Of a DNA stretch of 64,000 bases, positions 13,586 through 29,300 are shown piece after piece. A model generated the notes under the pieces. The model was not told the origin of the DNA. It searched no databases and saw only the letters and a list, made by a program, of their open reading frames with translations. A program made the translations under genes and the position numbers. The stretch is taken from NCBI GenBank assembly GCA_039881145.1, contig JAYKKI010000039.1:17366001-17430000 (forward strand). The letters run 5' to 3'. The stretch comes from Druceiella hillmani (lineage: Eukaryota; Arthropoda; Insecta; Lepidoptera; Hepialidae). How positions within the stretch are numbered: position 1 is the first letter of the stretch; each line of letters opens with the position of its first letter.

Positions 13586-16500
13586 GTATATATATAAAAA
13601 CTAGATTTATATTTTTTTAAATATAACATACGTAATAAAACAGTTTGTTTTGAGTAAAACAACAAGCTTTCACTAAATATTTACAGAAAAAATATTTCCT
13701 TTCTATATTTTAACAATTTTGTTTAAAATATACTTATGTTGTGAGAAAATATATAATATACGTACCTTCTTAAGGTTTACAATAATTTTACTAGATACAA
13801 TGTGTACGTAACGATAAATTTAGAGGTACCAGCCTAACCACTGTATTAAGACTGATTTTAGGTAAATTAAATATGGAATATCTCAATAATAAAACGCGCA
13901 CTTAGTTCCATTCCCATGAAAATCTGACTAGCATTCAGATTTCAGGCTGCTTATAAAAATAAATAACCTATAACCATATTTTTATAGATTATTTAAGAGT
14001 AATTTATCTATCAGTACAATAAACTTAGCCAAAATCAGACATACACTCTGATTATGGGCCAACATACAGACAAATTATATTTTACGACATATAAGGGTAC
14101 TTAATGGAAGATATTTTTCTAATCTGGATGTAATTCAAACCTGTATTTCGTAGTTGGTTGTATGAGTAAGTTCATAGTTTAAGTTCTAAATCTGCTGAAA
14201 TTAATAATTCTTATTGAATATATTGATTTAATCTTATTTGAACTTGTAATAGCAAGTGTGCCATAATAAAATTTATTAATATTTAATCTCTTATATGGAA
14301 CATTGAAAGCAATATCAAGCCATAAAAATCTTATTCACTAACTGATAGTACTTTATCAAGACCTTATCAATTTGTTTTGTCTATAACATTTCACCACAAT
14401 GATAATGTATGACATTTAGATACATCTCGATTGTGATAGGTTAAAGTATATTTTTATCATATCTGAGAGACGGCATAATAATTTTAGCTTGCATCTTCAG
14501 TTGGCAACTAATAACCCGCCCATCTTAGTTCATCAGCCTTACCCTATGTGATAACCGAATATTGCTGCTTCTTGCCTAAAGCATATACATAGTATGAGAG
14601 CATAAGATTGCCTTTATCTGACAAATTGAGCTTAACCAGCAATCTGTTTTAGTAAAGTTCTTTAATGTTTGTAATTTTAAAAGAGGAGATAAAAATTATC
14701 AGAAAGACAAAAATTTCTTTCTTTGAATTTTTGGAACCAATTGGTAGAACCCCTCTGATGCCAGAGATCATACGAAGAGCAGGTAAAATTGCTAGGCGTG
14801 AGTAAAGTCCTAACATTGTAATATTCAGACATGTGCAGATTAAACAAATGTTCAGTGATGTGTGATCTATTTATTAGGCATGTGAACAATAAAATTTATT
14901 ACACAGTAATAAATTTTATTGTTAATAATTAATAGTTATTTAAGAATGTTGGGAGGCTACAGTTTATGGAATAAATGTCATAAATTAGATTATTAGTAAT
15001 TAATTTTAAAAAGATTTTAAACATATTTGAAAATATAACTTTAAAACAGATACTCTGATTGAAACTTTTTGTATTTCATAAAGAATATCGTAGAGATGCA
15101 TGCATTGAAAGGACTATTTATAGTATATTGGAAGGACAAACCGGCACGTCCAATGTATGGCAAAATATTACTGTAAAGCTGTCAATTAGTTCAGTTGGCT
15201 TGGCTGTGTCTTAGGAAGAGTACACCTTCATCCATAATTGTGCATATATAGCATGATGCTTTGCTTGCTTTTCTATCAAATGTTCATATCCAACAATGGC
15301 AATCACACACAATACTAAATTGTACTGCATTACAGTATCGGCCTGCGACTTGTTTCATTCAATCAATATGTAATGTCTGATCTGCCTAAAATTACCTAAT
15401 AAAAATTCAACAGATAATAGTATCTAGTAAATTTAATAGATAATAGTAATATTGTTGTCTCTGCCGAAAGACGTCGTCTGATTTGATTTTAAAGAAACTA
15501 TAAAAAACATTCGACAGTAATCGTGATGTGAAATACAGAGTCGTTCAACATATATATTATTGGTAATGTATGAGTTGAACGACTAAGTGTTCATACAGAG
15601 CTAGTTATTAACAAAAATTATTTATATAAGATTTTTATGTTAATATCTTGATAATTGTCTAGCTATAATTTTCAAAGCTTTCCCTTACTGCGATTACTTG
15701 AGACGAATATTTACAGAAACTCAACTTAGCAAAACCGTTTTACAAGTTGCTCGGTCAGTCTCAAATGGAATAGTGTGTTTAAGTAATCCCGGCTTACATG
15801 TGTCTAAAGTTTACTTTTGATAGAACATATGATTAACTTGAAAAACAGTTTTTGACTGGATAACTTTTTAAAAATTATGCAACTTTTTAAAAAAATTTGC
15901 ATTTAATGTAATTAAAGTAATAAAATGATAATGTTTATGTAATCTATTATCAGCCTTGACATGTAGAGAATTAATGAGTTGTACAATTCTAAGATTAAGC
16001 CATGAATTTTTATTAGTCTGTCTGCCTGTTCTTTCAAAGAAATATAGCTAACTCGGAAAAAAGTCTGTAAACAGGGAGTATAATTAGTAGTCATCAGTAT
16101 ATGACATGTTTACGATTCTGTCACCAGCTTACTGTTTACAGAATTAATTTAATTTTCGATTCGTCCCTAGTATTTTTAATTGTTGCACATTAATATCATT
16201 CAATTTATGTCGGGTTGGCTAAGTAATGAACAGTCATTTATGTTATAATTTTTTATTATATTTCCAATTTAATATTAATTAATCATCAATATAATAATCA
16301 CCATCATTTTGTGCTACGTGTCTCCAACACACTGGCTTGAAATTAAAAAATTGGCCTATGGACTGTTGTAGGTGGTCTTCACCATAAAACATTTTTTCAC
16401 ATAAGGCGTTACTGAGCGATTAAAATAAACAATAATTACTGGGTGTAAGGTCTGGGGAATATGGTGGGTGGAAGATAAGTCTCCAAGCAAAATCCAAAAC

Positions 16501-19500
16501 TTTAAGGCGGATCTGTTTGGCTTTTTGAGGACCGAGTTACGGCTACAGTTTATGTGGTTCATGTGGTACTCACGTACCATATTTCATGCTTTTTCCCAAG
16601 CGGTGTAAATGATTCTCTATAGTTCCGTCGGAGCATGTGAATTTAGTTGCTAGCCAACGTAGCGTTAATCAGCTATCTTCTTCAATTAACAATTTTAACT
16701 TGTCGTTATCCAATTCCACTGGTCAACTGAAGCATGGTTGATCACTCTGGGAATAATTGCCACTGTGAAACTGCTAGAACCACTGTTTTGCAATAGCTTC
16801 AGATATTAATTTAGGAGCTAAGTGTTGGCATATGTTACACATAACTTCGACAGCAATGTGACCTGATTGGTACTCGTAAAATAGACAGTGATTAAAAATC
16901 TTCTTAAAAAAGCTTCTTCTTAGCCCAATATTTATAAACATTTGGGTCATTACATTCTATTTTCTATGTTAATTTATGGATGTTGCCGGATTATGCATTT
17001 ATTGAGATTTCTCATATCGTCTTCAGCTTATAAATTTCTATGCGTAATTATCTGTAAATGCATTTTATAATCTTCCTAATCCATTAAATTATGTTATTGC
17101 CGTTCACTCCCAAAAAATTATTTTATGCCATCAGTCCATTCCTTTTAATGATAACAAATAAATCATATAACCGAATTTTGACCAAAAACTTGCGAATTTT
17201 ATGTTTTTCTCACGGTCAACACTATGCAGCATGTTCACAAGTACGTTCAAATAGCAATTTCGAACAGAAGACTATTAAGTTCATATAGAAAGTTTCAATA
17301 AGTTTTTATTCGAAGCCACCAGATAATGGTTATTATAAATTTTGTCATACTTAATTCATACACTGAACAGCGAAGATCTGAACTAAAGAAGATTTTGAGA
17401 TTTCTTTCACAATGGCATAAGTAGGTGGTACTTTAAGTAGAAGTAACCACCCATTCTACAACATTTAACCATGAGGATTCGGGGAAAAAACAGTGATGGA
17501 AACCCTAATGGTTGAAAAACTAAAATTCATACGGGCAAAGCCCTGCAGCTTTTAAAACTAATTTTTTATAATTTTAAACATTCCGTGTCAACATTTTGAC
17601 ATGACAAAAATTAAAATAAGATTGCTTAAAAGTTTCAAAAACGGTAACTTAAAAAAAATTAAGTCGAACAAAATATCTCTCACGAACAAGTGCAATATTG
17701 AAATATTCGAAATTCTTATTTTAAATTAATTAGAGTTAAATATTGTCCATTGTTGTTACTAATGAGATTATTAAAAAATCATTATTATTACATTAATTCT
17801 ATTTAAGCTCACTTTGAGGAGAATAAAAAAACAATATTTTAAAAAAAATGAAGTAGTGATATTCAGCAAAGATGTTTGGCATAAAAAAAATGTTTCAGCT
17901 CCTGCAAATGATATTAAAGAAAATGTGAAGTACACCGGTTCAATATGTTTAAAGTTCAATTACCAACAACTACCAGAGTTATGGTCAATAGCCTATGGAA
18001 GTGTGTGAGGAGAGGAATATTTTATTTATAAATTTATTGTGGAATAAAAAGGAAGAAACTTCATATCTGAAAAAGTTGTTAGTACCTGGTCCAATTTTAT
18101 GTAGTGTGTACTGTACGGATCACATTAATATCCATTTAATATGCACAATCGTTTCTTAGTGTAAAAGCTAATATTGTTATTTCAAATATGGGTCACCCAG
18201 TACCAACACCTGCTTGCTGATAATTTGCAAGAAACGACCGTTTCTATATCATAATTTCTTGACAGTTGAAAATTTATTTGTCAATTAATTAAATATCATT
18301 TTCTTCTCATGTTTATCAAAATACTTTAATTTGCACATAACAATTCTAGACCAATTTCGGTGATTCTTTTTTCTTTCAATTGAGTGCCAGAATAGAAGCC
18401 TGTTGATTTTCATAATGGTTTGTTTTGGTATTTTAACTTTATTTTATTTGGTGCACCAAAGAACCTAATATTTCCGAAATTTGTAATTAAAAAACATATT
18501 TGCAACCATTTCCACACAAGAATGATGGTAACAATACCAAACCAAATTTGTCCTTAACGTACAATGCAACTTCAACTTAAATTTATTAGTATCAATCAAA
18601 ACTAGGTTAGACCAATAATTAGTTTAATCATTCTTAATAAAATTAATAAAATTCTATAATTGCTATTAATTTTCATTTTGCCAAGTTTGGACTTCCTTTT
18701 CAATAGCAAACACTTAAGCTTCACAAATAAATGAAACTACGTGATGTAGTATTATTTCTACTTTCTTTAATTTCTTTACCACAACCTAGGTTTCGTTGTA
18801 TTACAACATCTACAGGTGGGATATTATTTTATTTGGTGTTGTAATACAACGAAACCGAGGTTGTGGTAAAGAAATTAAAGAAAGTAGAAATAATACTACA
18901 TCACATAGTTTCATTTATTTGTGAATAATGAATTTCTACAAAATTAACGCCAAATATATTCAAAACACTAAGCTATCGACACACTCTGTGAGAAACAGAC
19001 ACTAAGGTATCGACACACTCTGCGAGTAAATAAAAAGTTAACACCAAACTAATAGGAGCAATTCATATTTTTAGTTATGTATTACTACAATCGAAATATT
19101 CAGGATATGACAAAAGAGATTCTGAAAACAACAAGAAGGAAGTAGCCGAATTAATAAAGGGTGTATCCGCTGTGATTTGGGCAACTAAGCACCCACTTAC
19201 AGGTGATCTTCTTGATATTGCAGGTAAGAAAGAAGAAAAACACCTTTTTAAGAAATAACCAATTTAAGCATTACCAGAGTACATATAATGGTATTAAATG
19301 TCTTCAAAAAATTTATAAAAGTTTCAAAATGTTAAAAGATAAAAGTTAACTTAGCCCATGTTTGTGTCAAGATTAAATATTAAGATATATTTCAGCTAAT
19401 AATATTCAATTAAAACAAAAACACAATACTCAGTAATAATGATAGTCGCGTTAATTTCATTTTTGTAAATTAATTAGTTTTACTTTATTTTACTGTTTTT

Positions 19501-20313
19501 ACTACTAAATGTGTACTTTACTGTACTAAATGTCATTTACCTACACTCCATTTAAACAAATTATTTAAATATTTTTAAGCATGGTCAGCTGAGAGCAATG
19601 AGTTTGGCAGACTTGAAATGAAATTGGCTTGTGGAAAACCATGTTGTTACAGTACAATTTAGATATTTTTTCAGTAATTTTTCTGTAGTAAGAATGTTGT
19701 ATTAATCAATTACCGTTGACTTATTATTAATCAATTGTTATTGGCATTACAGGTCCAGAACTAAAAATAGTGGCATGCGCTTCAGCTGGATATGACCACG
19801 TAGATGTAACAGAGCTTAAGACGCGTGGTATTAAATTTTCAAACACTCCGAATGTGCTGAACTCGGCTGTAGCAGACGTAGCCGTCGGACTTGTTATCGC
19901 AGCTTCGAGAAGATTTACGGAAGGTGTCGAAAAAGTTAACGAGTGAGTTTTGTTTCTTAAACTATTGTAAATGTATGAAATATGTCATATGGAAAAATAC
20001 ATACGTAGGTTGTATTTTTCCATATGACATATTTTTGCAAATCTGATACCTCTCATCATTCTGAACATAAAATTTTGTCGGTGAATGTCAAAAACCTCAA
20101 CCATTTCCATGATATCTGGAAAAGTTTGAAATTGTAAAAAATGTTTTACTAATTTTTTATGTGAGAAAACCTTTTCTCAAATTAAATTTCACTAATAATA
20201 TCAAGTAACAACTCATAGAATGTTCAAAGGAAGCTTTTTCTATAATTTTCATTATTCAGAAGAATGAGCTGAATAACATTTGCGAAAATATGACATATGA
20301 AATGTTACACTTG

Positions 20314-20396
<83 letters not shown>

Positions 20397-23300
20397 CTAT
20401 ATATATATACATACATCCATAAATCTATACTATAATAAAATTGTAACAAAAGTATGTCTGTCTGTACATTGAAGCTATTTTTGAAAAATAATATTACATC
20501 CTAAGACTTCTCTGAACCCAAAAAGCATTATTTAAGATTTTTCTTTGTCTATGTTTTATTTATCTGTTTATCTGTTTATTTAAGCATCACGTAAAAACTA
20601 CTAAACCAATTTGAATATAAATTTCATCGAGATAATATTTGAGATACAGATTAAAATCTAAAATATTTTTTGGCCAAATGTTTTCTATGGATCTTGAAAT
20701 TCTAGCTAAGATATGAGATACTTGTATCAACTTCAACCACCGTACACTATTATATTTAGATCTAGGTACCATTATACTATTATATTTAGATCTAGGTACC
20801 ATCACACTATTATATTTAGATCTAGGTAAGATTTCACTATTATATTTAGATCTAGGTACCATTACACTATTATATTTAGATCTAGGTACCATTACACTAT
20901 TATATTTAGATCTAGGTTAAACGTAAAAAATTAAAACCATCTCCAAGAGAGAACATTGATGAAATTTTTCAATACAAAACTTGCGAGTTTCTATTTCAAT
21001 GCTATTCTTTCTTTGCCAAGTAGGTGGATGTGGGTAGTCGATAATTAAGATACATATATCATTTAAGAATAATTACAATAAACTGAGATATAGTTATAAA
21101 CTTTTTTTTCTTTTGAAACTCTCATTGTTTATTAGCCAACCCACTGTAAAAAATACATATATGACATACGGCAGTTTCATAAATAATACTGGTTTTCATT
21201 GTGAAATTTGTTTATTAATATTTTCACAAAACAAAATATTTCCATAGTCAAAGTATAATCCGTTATATTCTGCTGTCTTAATCTAGTGGGCTGCAAGTTT
21301 CTTAAGTTGCTTGTAAAGCTCTTATTATATTTGATTTAGAATCACAGAAAATTCTTACGACATTTTCAACTTGTCTAGATGTGAATTTTTTCTGCCATGA
21401 ATTGCCATTAATACTAATATTTGGAGTAAGAGCCGAGTTAAACACTGGATGAGACAAGAGTTCCATACCAGCAATTCGGCAAGCTTATCTTGTCACTTCT
21501 GCAGTATGTGATCCTCTTGCATACTCAATTTTCAAGTGTGAAATCTCCAACATTGAAAGGATGAAACCAAAGTTAATATAATATAGTTTATGGCTTTTAA
21601 AAACAAAGATCATATGACCAAAGCGAAGTAAAATAGTCAACTTTTCAAACAAGCTTAATGACTGTCGAAGCTAGTTACAACATGTACGAAATACAATTAA
21701 GATAATTGTTATTTGTAAATCAACTTTTCTTAGGAGACACCTTTGTAGGTAAAGTGAAAAGCTCTTTGATCCATACACGGCACTGCTACAAATGAAATTA
21801 TTTGTTTTGTTATGTTGGCACACTTGTTACAAAATAAAATACCAAATGTCAATTTGATCAGTCAAATAATTTGTCTTATAGGGCTGTTTAAACTTGTGTG
21901 TTTTTAGCCAAATGAATAAACTTGAATACCGTTCCTTCAAAGTCTTACTTTTGGATGGTTTATACTCAACAGAAATTCATCCAAAGTTGGTGATAATTTC
22001 TAAGGAGTCCGCACCTTCGTTATCAACAGCAAAAAATGGACAGCTGAGTTCAAACATTGTCATACATCAATTGAAGGTGGTCCACGTGAAACTACCTAAA
22101 CTGCAATTAAAACTAAAATTGCAACTACCGAAAAAATATTGAGAAGATACTCAATATGATTCTAGATGATGCTTAGGCTGTAGGCATCTCAAAGGGTAAC
22201 GGGTACAGTACTTTTTACACAATGTACTTGGTATGGCAAAGTTTTGTGTAAATTGGGAACCACATTTGTTAAATGCTGATCGCAAACAAATGAGGAATCT
22301 ACGTTCTCAGCAATGTTTGTGCTCTTTTAAAAAGAATCTAACCAATTTTCTGCACCAATCTGTTATGATGGACAAAATGTGGGTTCACCACTTTACAGCT
22401 AGTCAAACATCAGTCCAAGCAGTGGGAAGAAGCCTATGGCTCTGCACCGATAATAGCAAAAACATTGGCATCGGCTAGAAAAATTATGGATCCCAAAAAA
22501 AATTGGGATTCCAAAGGGATTCTTTTAATTGACTACCTGCCAAAGGGTCAAACAATTAATGGTCAAACAAAAAAAATTTAAAAAAATATTACGCACATTT
22601 TCTTAACCAAGTAGATAAAAAAATTAAAGAGATAGACCTAGTTAGCAAAAGAAAAAAATCCTTTTAACAGGACAATGCACCCATCCACAAAGACGCTTTG
22701 GCAATGGGAGATATGAAAAATTTAAAGCATGAATTGTTCAAACACCCTCCCTATTCTCCCTCTGACTTTCACTTTTTCCCAAATATTAATCAATTTGTGG
22801 CTGGAAAACGTTTTAGGTCAAATAAAGAGGTGAAAACAGGGGTAAATGGATATTTTGAAGACCTTCGAGACTCGCATTTCAGGGCGGAATCCAGTTATTG
22901 GAGGTATAACAGAAGAAGTGTATTACACTTAAGAGTGTAGTCTACATGTAGTCTACATTGAGAAATAATTGCTTTTTCATAATAAAAAACTCATTTTTTC
23001 ACTACTAGCCTGAGAACTTTTCACCTTGTCTATTACAATATATTATCACAAAGGTTAAATTCACCTTAGGATTAATTCACCACTCATTATTTCAAATAAA
23101 AAAAATTATATGTGTACTTGTGTACTTATGTACTTATGTACATACATTAGAAGTTACACTTGTTTGGCATAATACACGGAAAACTTTATTTAACATGCAA
23201 ATATTGACTGAAAATAAAATAGTAAAAGTAATAGAGGCTGGAAAACTTTATTTAACATGCAAATATTGACTGAAAATAAAATAGTAAAAGTAATAGAGGC

Positions 23301-26300
23301 TGGAAAACTTTATTTAACATGCAAATATTGACTGAAAATAAAATAGTAAAAGTAATAGAGGCTGGAAAACTTTATTTAACATGCAAATATTGACTGAAAA
23401 TAAAATAGTAAAAGTAATAGAGGCTGGAAAACTTTATTTAACATGCAAATATTGACTGAAAATAAAATAGTAAAAGTAATAGAGGCTGGAAAACTTTATT
23501 TAACATGCAAATATTGACTGAAAATAAAATAGTAAAAGTAATAGAGGCTGATTGTAATATGGTTGGTAAAATCTAAATTCAATCAAATAATTAAATTTTA
23601 AAAATTAAAATTATTTGCTCTTACAAGGTAGTAAACATTTTGATTTTTTTATCTAAAATTAGTAATATTATCGTTTAATAATTAAATAAATGAGTAAGCT
23701 GAAAATTTATTGTAATTTATTTATTTTAAGTATTTAATCAATAATAAAGTAATAATTTATAATTTGTAATGAATATAAATATGTACCGAAATTTAACCTC
23801 AATTAGAGATTTACACTTAAAATATATTTTAAAAAACTTATAACCAAGTTACAACATATACGAAATACAATTAAGATAATTGTTATTTGTAAATCAACCT
23901 TTCTTAGGAGACACCTTTGTAGGTATATGCAAAGGTAAAGTGAAAAGCTCTTGGCTTAATCCATAGACGCACTGCTACAAATGAAATTATTTGTTTTGTT
24001 ATGTTGGCAGACTTGTTGCAAAATAAAATACCAAATGTATCTATCATGAATATTTACAACAAATAAATGTTTTTTTATTATAAAAACTACTACTAAATTT
24101 CTATTACTAAAAAATATTAGTTGAAAGCACAAATATAACTTCAATTTGTACGAAGTTAAAACACATGTTGTGTATTTACAAATACCTCGATAACTATCAT
24201 GAATGTAGTATCAGTCACTACACTCATATAAATATATGATAATGAGCAACTTCATCCAATTATTTTTGTTGTATCGCACGCGCGTTGTAAAATTTCACGG
24301 GTAGATGAAATATTTTGAAAACTTTTTTTCATGAACTCATTTTTAAAATTTTTCCTATTCAGAATAATGTAACAAATCATACATATAATAAACATTTTAA
24401 AAAAACATCATGCCATTACCTTGTAGATTATCAGTTGAACTTATAAGTGAAATTTAATTTTGAAAAAGGCTTTCTGATGGTTTCCAAAATGTCATTTTCC
24501 AGAGGAGACTGGAAGGCGGGCTTTCAAATAGACCTCGGTGTGGATATAAAAGGTAGCATCGTTGGTATTGTGGGCCTGGGTGGCATCGGGCAAGCCATCG
24601 TGAAACGTTTGAAAGGTTTTGAAGTCAAAGAGTTTCTTTACACAGGCCGATCTGAAAAGAAAGAAGGTAAATTTTTTACTTGTAACATAAATTTAAGCAA
24701 AAAATTAAGACATATAAGAAGATATGAGGATTGAATAAGAAGATATGAGGATTTATTATAATATGGAAAAAGCCTTCAAGAAGATTAGAAGGAATTTAAT
24801 ATCTGTATGATTTATGCGATTACATTGTCAAACACCCATAAGATATAAGATATTACCACAATTTCTACATGTAAATTATACATCTTGGTATATCATTATA
24901 CCATTTCCAATAGAATAAAAATAAGCAGACACGATGGGGCACAATTTCAGTGATAAGATACCTACTTCATTACATACATTTTTCAAACTTTCGTTATAAT
25001 AGAACACCTGTCAAGCATGAGTAGAACTTGCATAATAAGGGTTCCTTATACATTTCGACACTTACAAACATTTAAATCTACGTAGAATTTATATTTAACT
25101 ACATACAAATATTAATTGTTCACAACGCTAATATATTACAATATATTGGATACTGTATATTTCACAAGCTTAAAAAGATGATGCATATTTCAAAACTGGA
25201 AAGATTAGGATAATCGCTATAGTTTTCCTATAATCTTCTAGTCAGATTTTATCAACCCTGCTTTTTGGCTCAATAGTCTCGGAAATAATGATTTTGGAAA
25301 ATATTTTGAAGTAAGCAATTTAAAATTGTAAAAAAATTGTTTTTATATTCCTCATAACATGCCTTTTCAAACAATGATATACGCATGATATAAAAAAATA
25401 TTTTTTGAAAACGATGTACCTCTTCTTTAATTGTTATATGAATATTTAAAAAAAGTTGGTGATGCAAAATATTTGCAAAATATGTTTGCCAATAAGATGT
25501 CTTACTGCCCAACTTTTAAATTTCCATGTTGCATGGTTTCTGAAAAAATCCGCTTTTAAAATATAAAAATCTTAATGTATTGTATAATGAAAATTTAAAA
25601 ACACGGGGAATATTTAAAAAAATATTGATTTCTAGAATCATAGCTATAGTTTTCTTGCAACCTTTGTATGGGCTTCTAAACACTCATATTTTTTTCATAA
25701 TTTTAGGTTAGTGGGGAGCATATTTTTTAATATATAAAAACATAATACCTAAAATTAAGAAATAAAAAAATTTTAACACCCTCTTAACCAACCCTTTCAA
25801 ACAGCACCTCGCTCAACATGGAATAAACATTTTTTTTTCCAGTACTAAAATATTTTTGAGTTTTAGCCATTCTGATATATGCCAGTCAATACTTTTTATT
25901 ACTGTGCCAAACTTCAAGTTTTCACGTCAAGCAGTTTCTGAGAAAAAAATAGCTGTGACGGATATACACACAGACACTTGAGTGATGTTATAAGGATTCC
26001 GTTTTTCCTCAAAACCACAAAAATGAGTATTTGCAAATTGTCTTGATTTCAGAGGATAATTTTCACACTTAATATTTTATTAAGTATGATATTTTAATTA
26101 CATCCGTATTTCTATAAATTTAACAGATTTGTACTAAATAATAAAGTAATTAAGCATAGTTAAGAGAATAATGGTTTAACCTAAAATATTAAATTAATAT
26201 TTCATTTATTGTTCGATATAAATAAAGTCAAGGAAATGTTAATTAACTATCGGTACATCACTGTACATACATACATCAAATATTAGATGTAACTTAATTT

Positions 26301-29300
26301 AACACAGGAATTACCATTTGGAATTTCAGTAGACACAATAACAAGATGTTGATATGATATAACGCTGTTTAATACTATCGATTGAAAACCACACAATCAT
26401 CAATTGATCAATTTATCATCGAACCTTATTCAAATGTTGCTGCCCATGTAATGGAATTACGTCAACCATTCCGTTTTGATGAATTACTTTAAACATCGAC
26501 ATATTTTTTGTAATGTGATAAATAAATAAATAATTTTTTCAAATCAATTTTCTTTATATATTCAGGTAAAGAGTTGGGAGCAGAATTTGTGTCGTTGGAT
26601 TATCTGTTGAAGGAGAGCGATTTTGTTATATTGGCCTGCCCTCTGACATCCGAGACGGAAGAATTGATCAATAAGAATACGTTGGCAAAAATGAAACCAC
26701 AGTGTGTCCTAGTCAATATCGCACGTGGAGGTAATGATCACTGTTCGCACCTTTAACCTGTAGTTTGAACAATTGCATGTATGAAAATAGCAACTTCAGA
26801 ATCATTTATTGTCGTTACATGTTGGTTAGGTAAGATCGAAAACAATAATCATTTTGATGTATTTGTGCACATTGACATACATCTATATTTGTACCAAATG
26901 ATAAGTCTTATTGTCTGGAGAAAGATAGCGTCTACTTTACAGAAATAACTGGAATGATGAACTTTTGTTTTGTAACTTCCCGACACCCAAATACCAGTGT
27001 AGTAAACTATATCTCTAATAACCAAACTCCTGTTTTTATTGTTATTTTCTTAAAAGGTACTAAAACTTTTTATTACGAGCTTTTAGTTGCTACAACCAAT
27101 TATTTAATGAAAATCACTTCGCAAAAAGCAGTAAACTGTAAAACAAGCATTACACGATTCTTCATTTCATAACTGCAATGAAGTTAATTTGTATAAATAA
27201 ACCCAATTGACACTTTCAAGAACATATATTACTACAAAAGTCTTCAGCAATAAATAACCATAATAAAGTAACAAACATGTTCTTATCTGAGAATAGACAC
27301 ATTCTTGTCTCGGAATAGGTTCAATGTCTATAAACTACGATCAAGGAGATTGTTATTTATAATAATCTCACATCTGCCTTTATTTTGAGTTTGAATAAAT
27401 TTTGTTTGTTTTTAAATCTATTTTTAGCATAATACAGATTTCCATTTGAACCACTGAAAAAGAGGGTGGTATTTTGAAGAATATCGGATATATAAATTAT
27501 TTTTTTAATTTTTACCCTAAGATGAGACAGGGATGTTTAATATTATGAAAAAGCACTATATTATCACACTATTTAATTAATTAGTATGATCATTCACTAT
27601 TGTGGTATAAAGGTACTGATAAATACAATAGAATACAATGTTATTTACACAAAAAGGTTTTATTGAAATGAGAACATTTTCATTTTTAATTTAACAGTTT
27701 GAGTGCCGACAAGCTCCATTGCACTCGTGCCCGTAGTAACTAAATTTGCCACGAGCGCGATGGCACTCGCGAAATCAGTTGCTGTTTAGCGAAAAAATTA
27801 TTAAAATTGCAGAATTTTTGGAAGAGATACAGTTTTTTTTCGAGACAAGGGTAAATGACATCAAAAACAAAAGATTTCTTTGACATTTTTAAGTATATAT
27901 GAGTAACAAACCATGGCACTAAAACAATTAATCTTATGTCTCCTCCTCTTCATCATTTTAATTCGAAGGTAAAGAAACATCCATTAAAAATATTTCGTAA
28001 GCTAATGTAAGTAAGTAGATACAGATGTTAAATCTATTTTTTGCAATAACCACATTGCCATGACATAAACTTTTTTATATATGTTATATTTTAAGTGATC
28101 ACACAAAGTCCTGAAAAAAAAGTTTATATATAAAAAGTTGTGCTCTATAAAAAACACGGTGTTTAAGTGAAAAATATTATTTGTTTCAGCGAATAAGCCT
28201 AATTTCATGAATTTTTTTGCTATAAAATTATTAAAAATACAATTTTTTTATTAAGTAATTTTAAATTTTTGTTATTTTAAAAATAAAAGGACACTTATAT
28301 CATGATCTTTAAAAATTGGAGTTAATTCTTGGCCCATTTTCTCAGTAAATCCCACACCCTCCTTTAACATAAAAAAGTCAAAAATTAATATTTATCAATA
28401 AAGTACGTCTTTCAAAGCAATTACTTATAATTAATTACCAATTACTTGTTTCAATAAATAGATATAAATGTTGTTTTTTCCAGGATGCGTTAACCATGAT
28501 GATTTGTATGAAGCATTGAAAAATAAACAGATTTATGCAGCTGGTTTAGACGTTACCACACCAGAACCCTTACCTAAAGGCCATCCATTAACAATGTTGC
28601 CCAATTGTTGTAAGTGTTCGATGTTTTTATTGACTATTGTGTTAACTGACTCCTCATGATTCATCAGATTGTCAGATTTAATTTCAGTAATTACAATAGT
28701 TGCTCCGTTATACAATCATAGGTTTAATAATATATTAGCAAACTTCACATTTTATAGATAGGTAATATGTACAGAAACATAGGCTTGAAGCACTGACCAT
28801 GGAGAAGCCAAAAGAGGAAATGGGATTAATAAGTCCCTATGTATGTATGTTTGCATGTGTGTTCATGCAAGCATACATGTATATGGGTGTATATGAATAT
28901 ATTTAGGTTCATTAAACGCCACAATGTCTTTTTCAATTTCAAAAAAATGGTATATTCTACAATTCTTCCTATTTTTGTGATGTTCTGAGTAACATAGGAT
29001 ATCATAGGCATTAAAAATGTCTTTTGAAATTGTTATGATTTAGAAGTATATGAAATAATATGAAGGTCCTATTAGTGATGGTTTATCAAACTGTTTTTAA
29101 ATTCTATTGACATGGCTAACCAATTCATTTCATAATTTATGTTTTTTTAATAAGCTTAAATATTTTTCTGGAAAAATTAAATCAATTTAATTTCAGATAT
29201 ACTACCGCACATTGCCAGTGCAACAGTCAACACTCGAAACAGAATGGCGGAATTGGCAGCCTTAAATGCAATGCAGGCGATCCGTGATGGTCCACTCCTA

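Noticed and set aside
14677..14889. Minus-strand frame with '[15 protein letters not shown]', resembling a mariner N-terminus
   Set aside because: Only one short motif matches, and a related stretch lies in copy C intron 1 near 44610. It could be an ancient mariner trace that predates the duplication, but it is too little to annotate.
20587..20892. 101-codon minus-strand open frame with repeated VPRSKYNS
   Set aside because: It is the translation of a 30-bp tandem repeat whose length is a multiple of three; there is no start context, splice pattern or homolog.
21673..24038. The direct repeats as LTRs of a small retroelement
   Set aside because: No TG..CA ends, primer-binding site, polypurine tract or retroelement coding between them; the interval holds a mariner.
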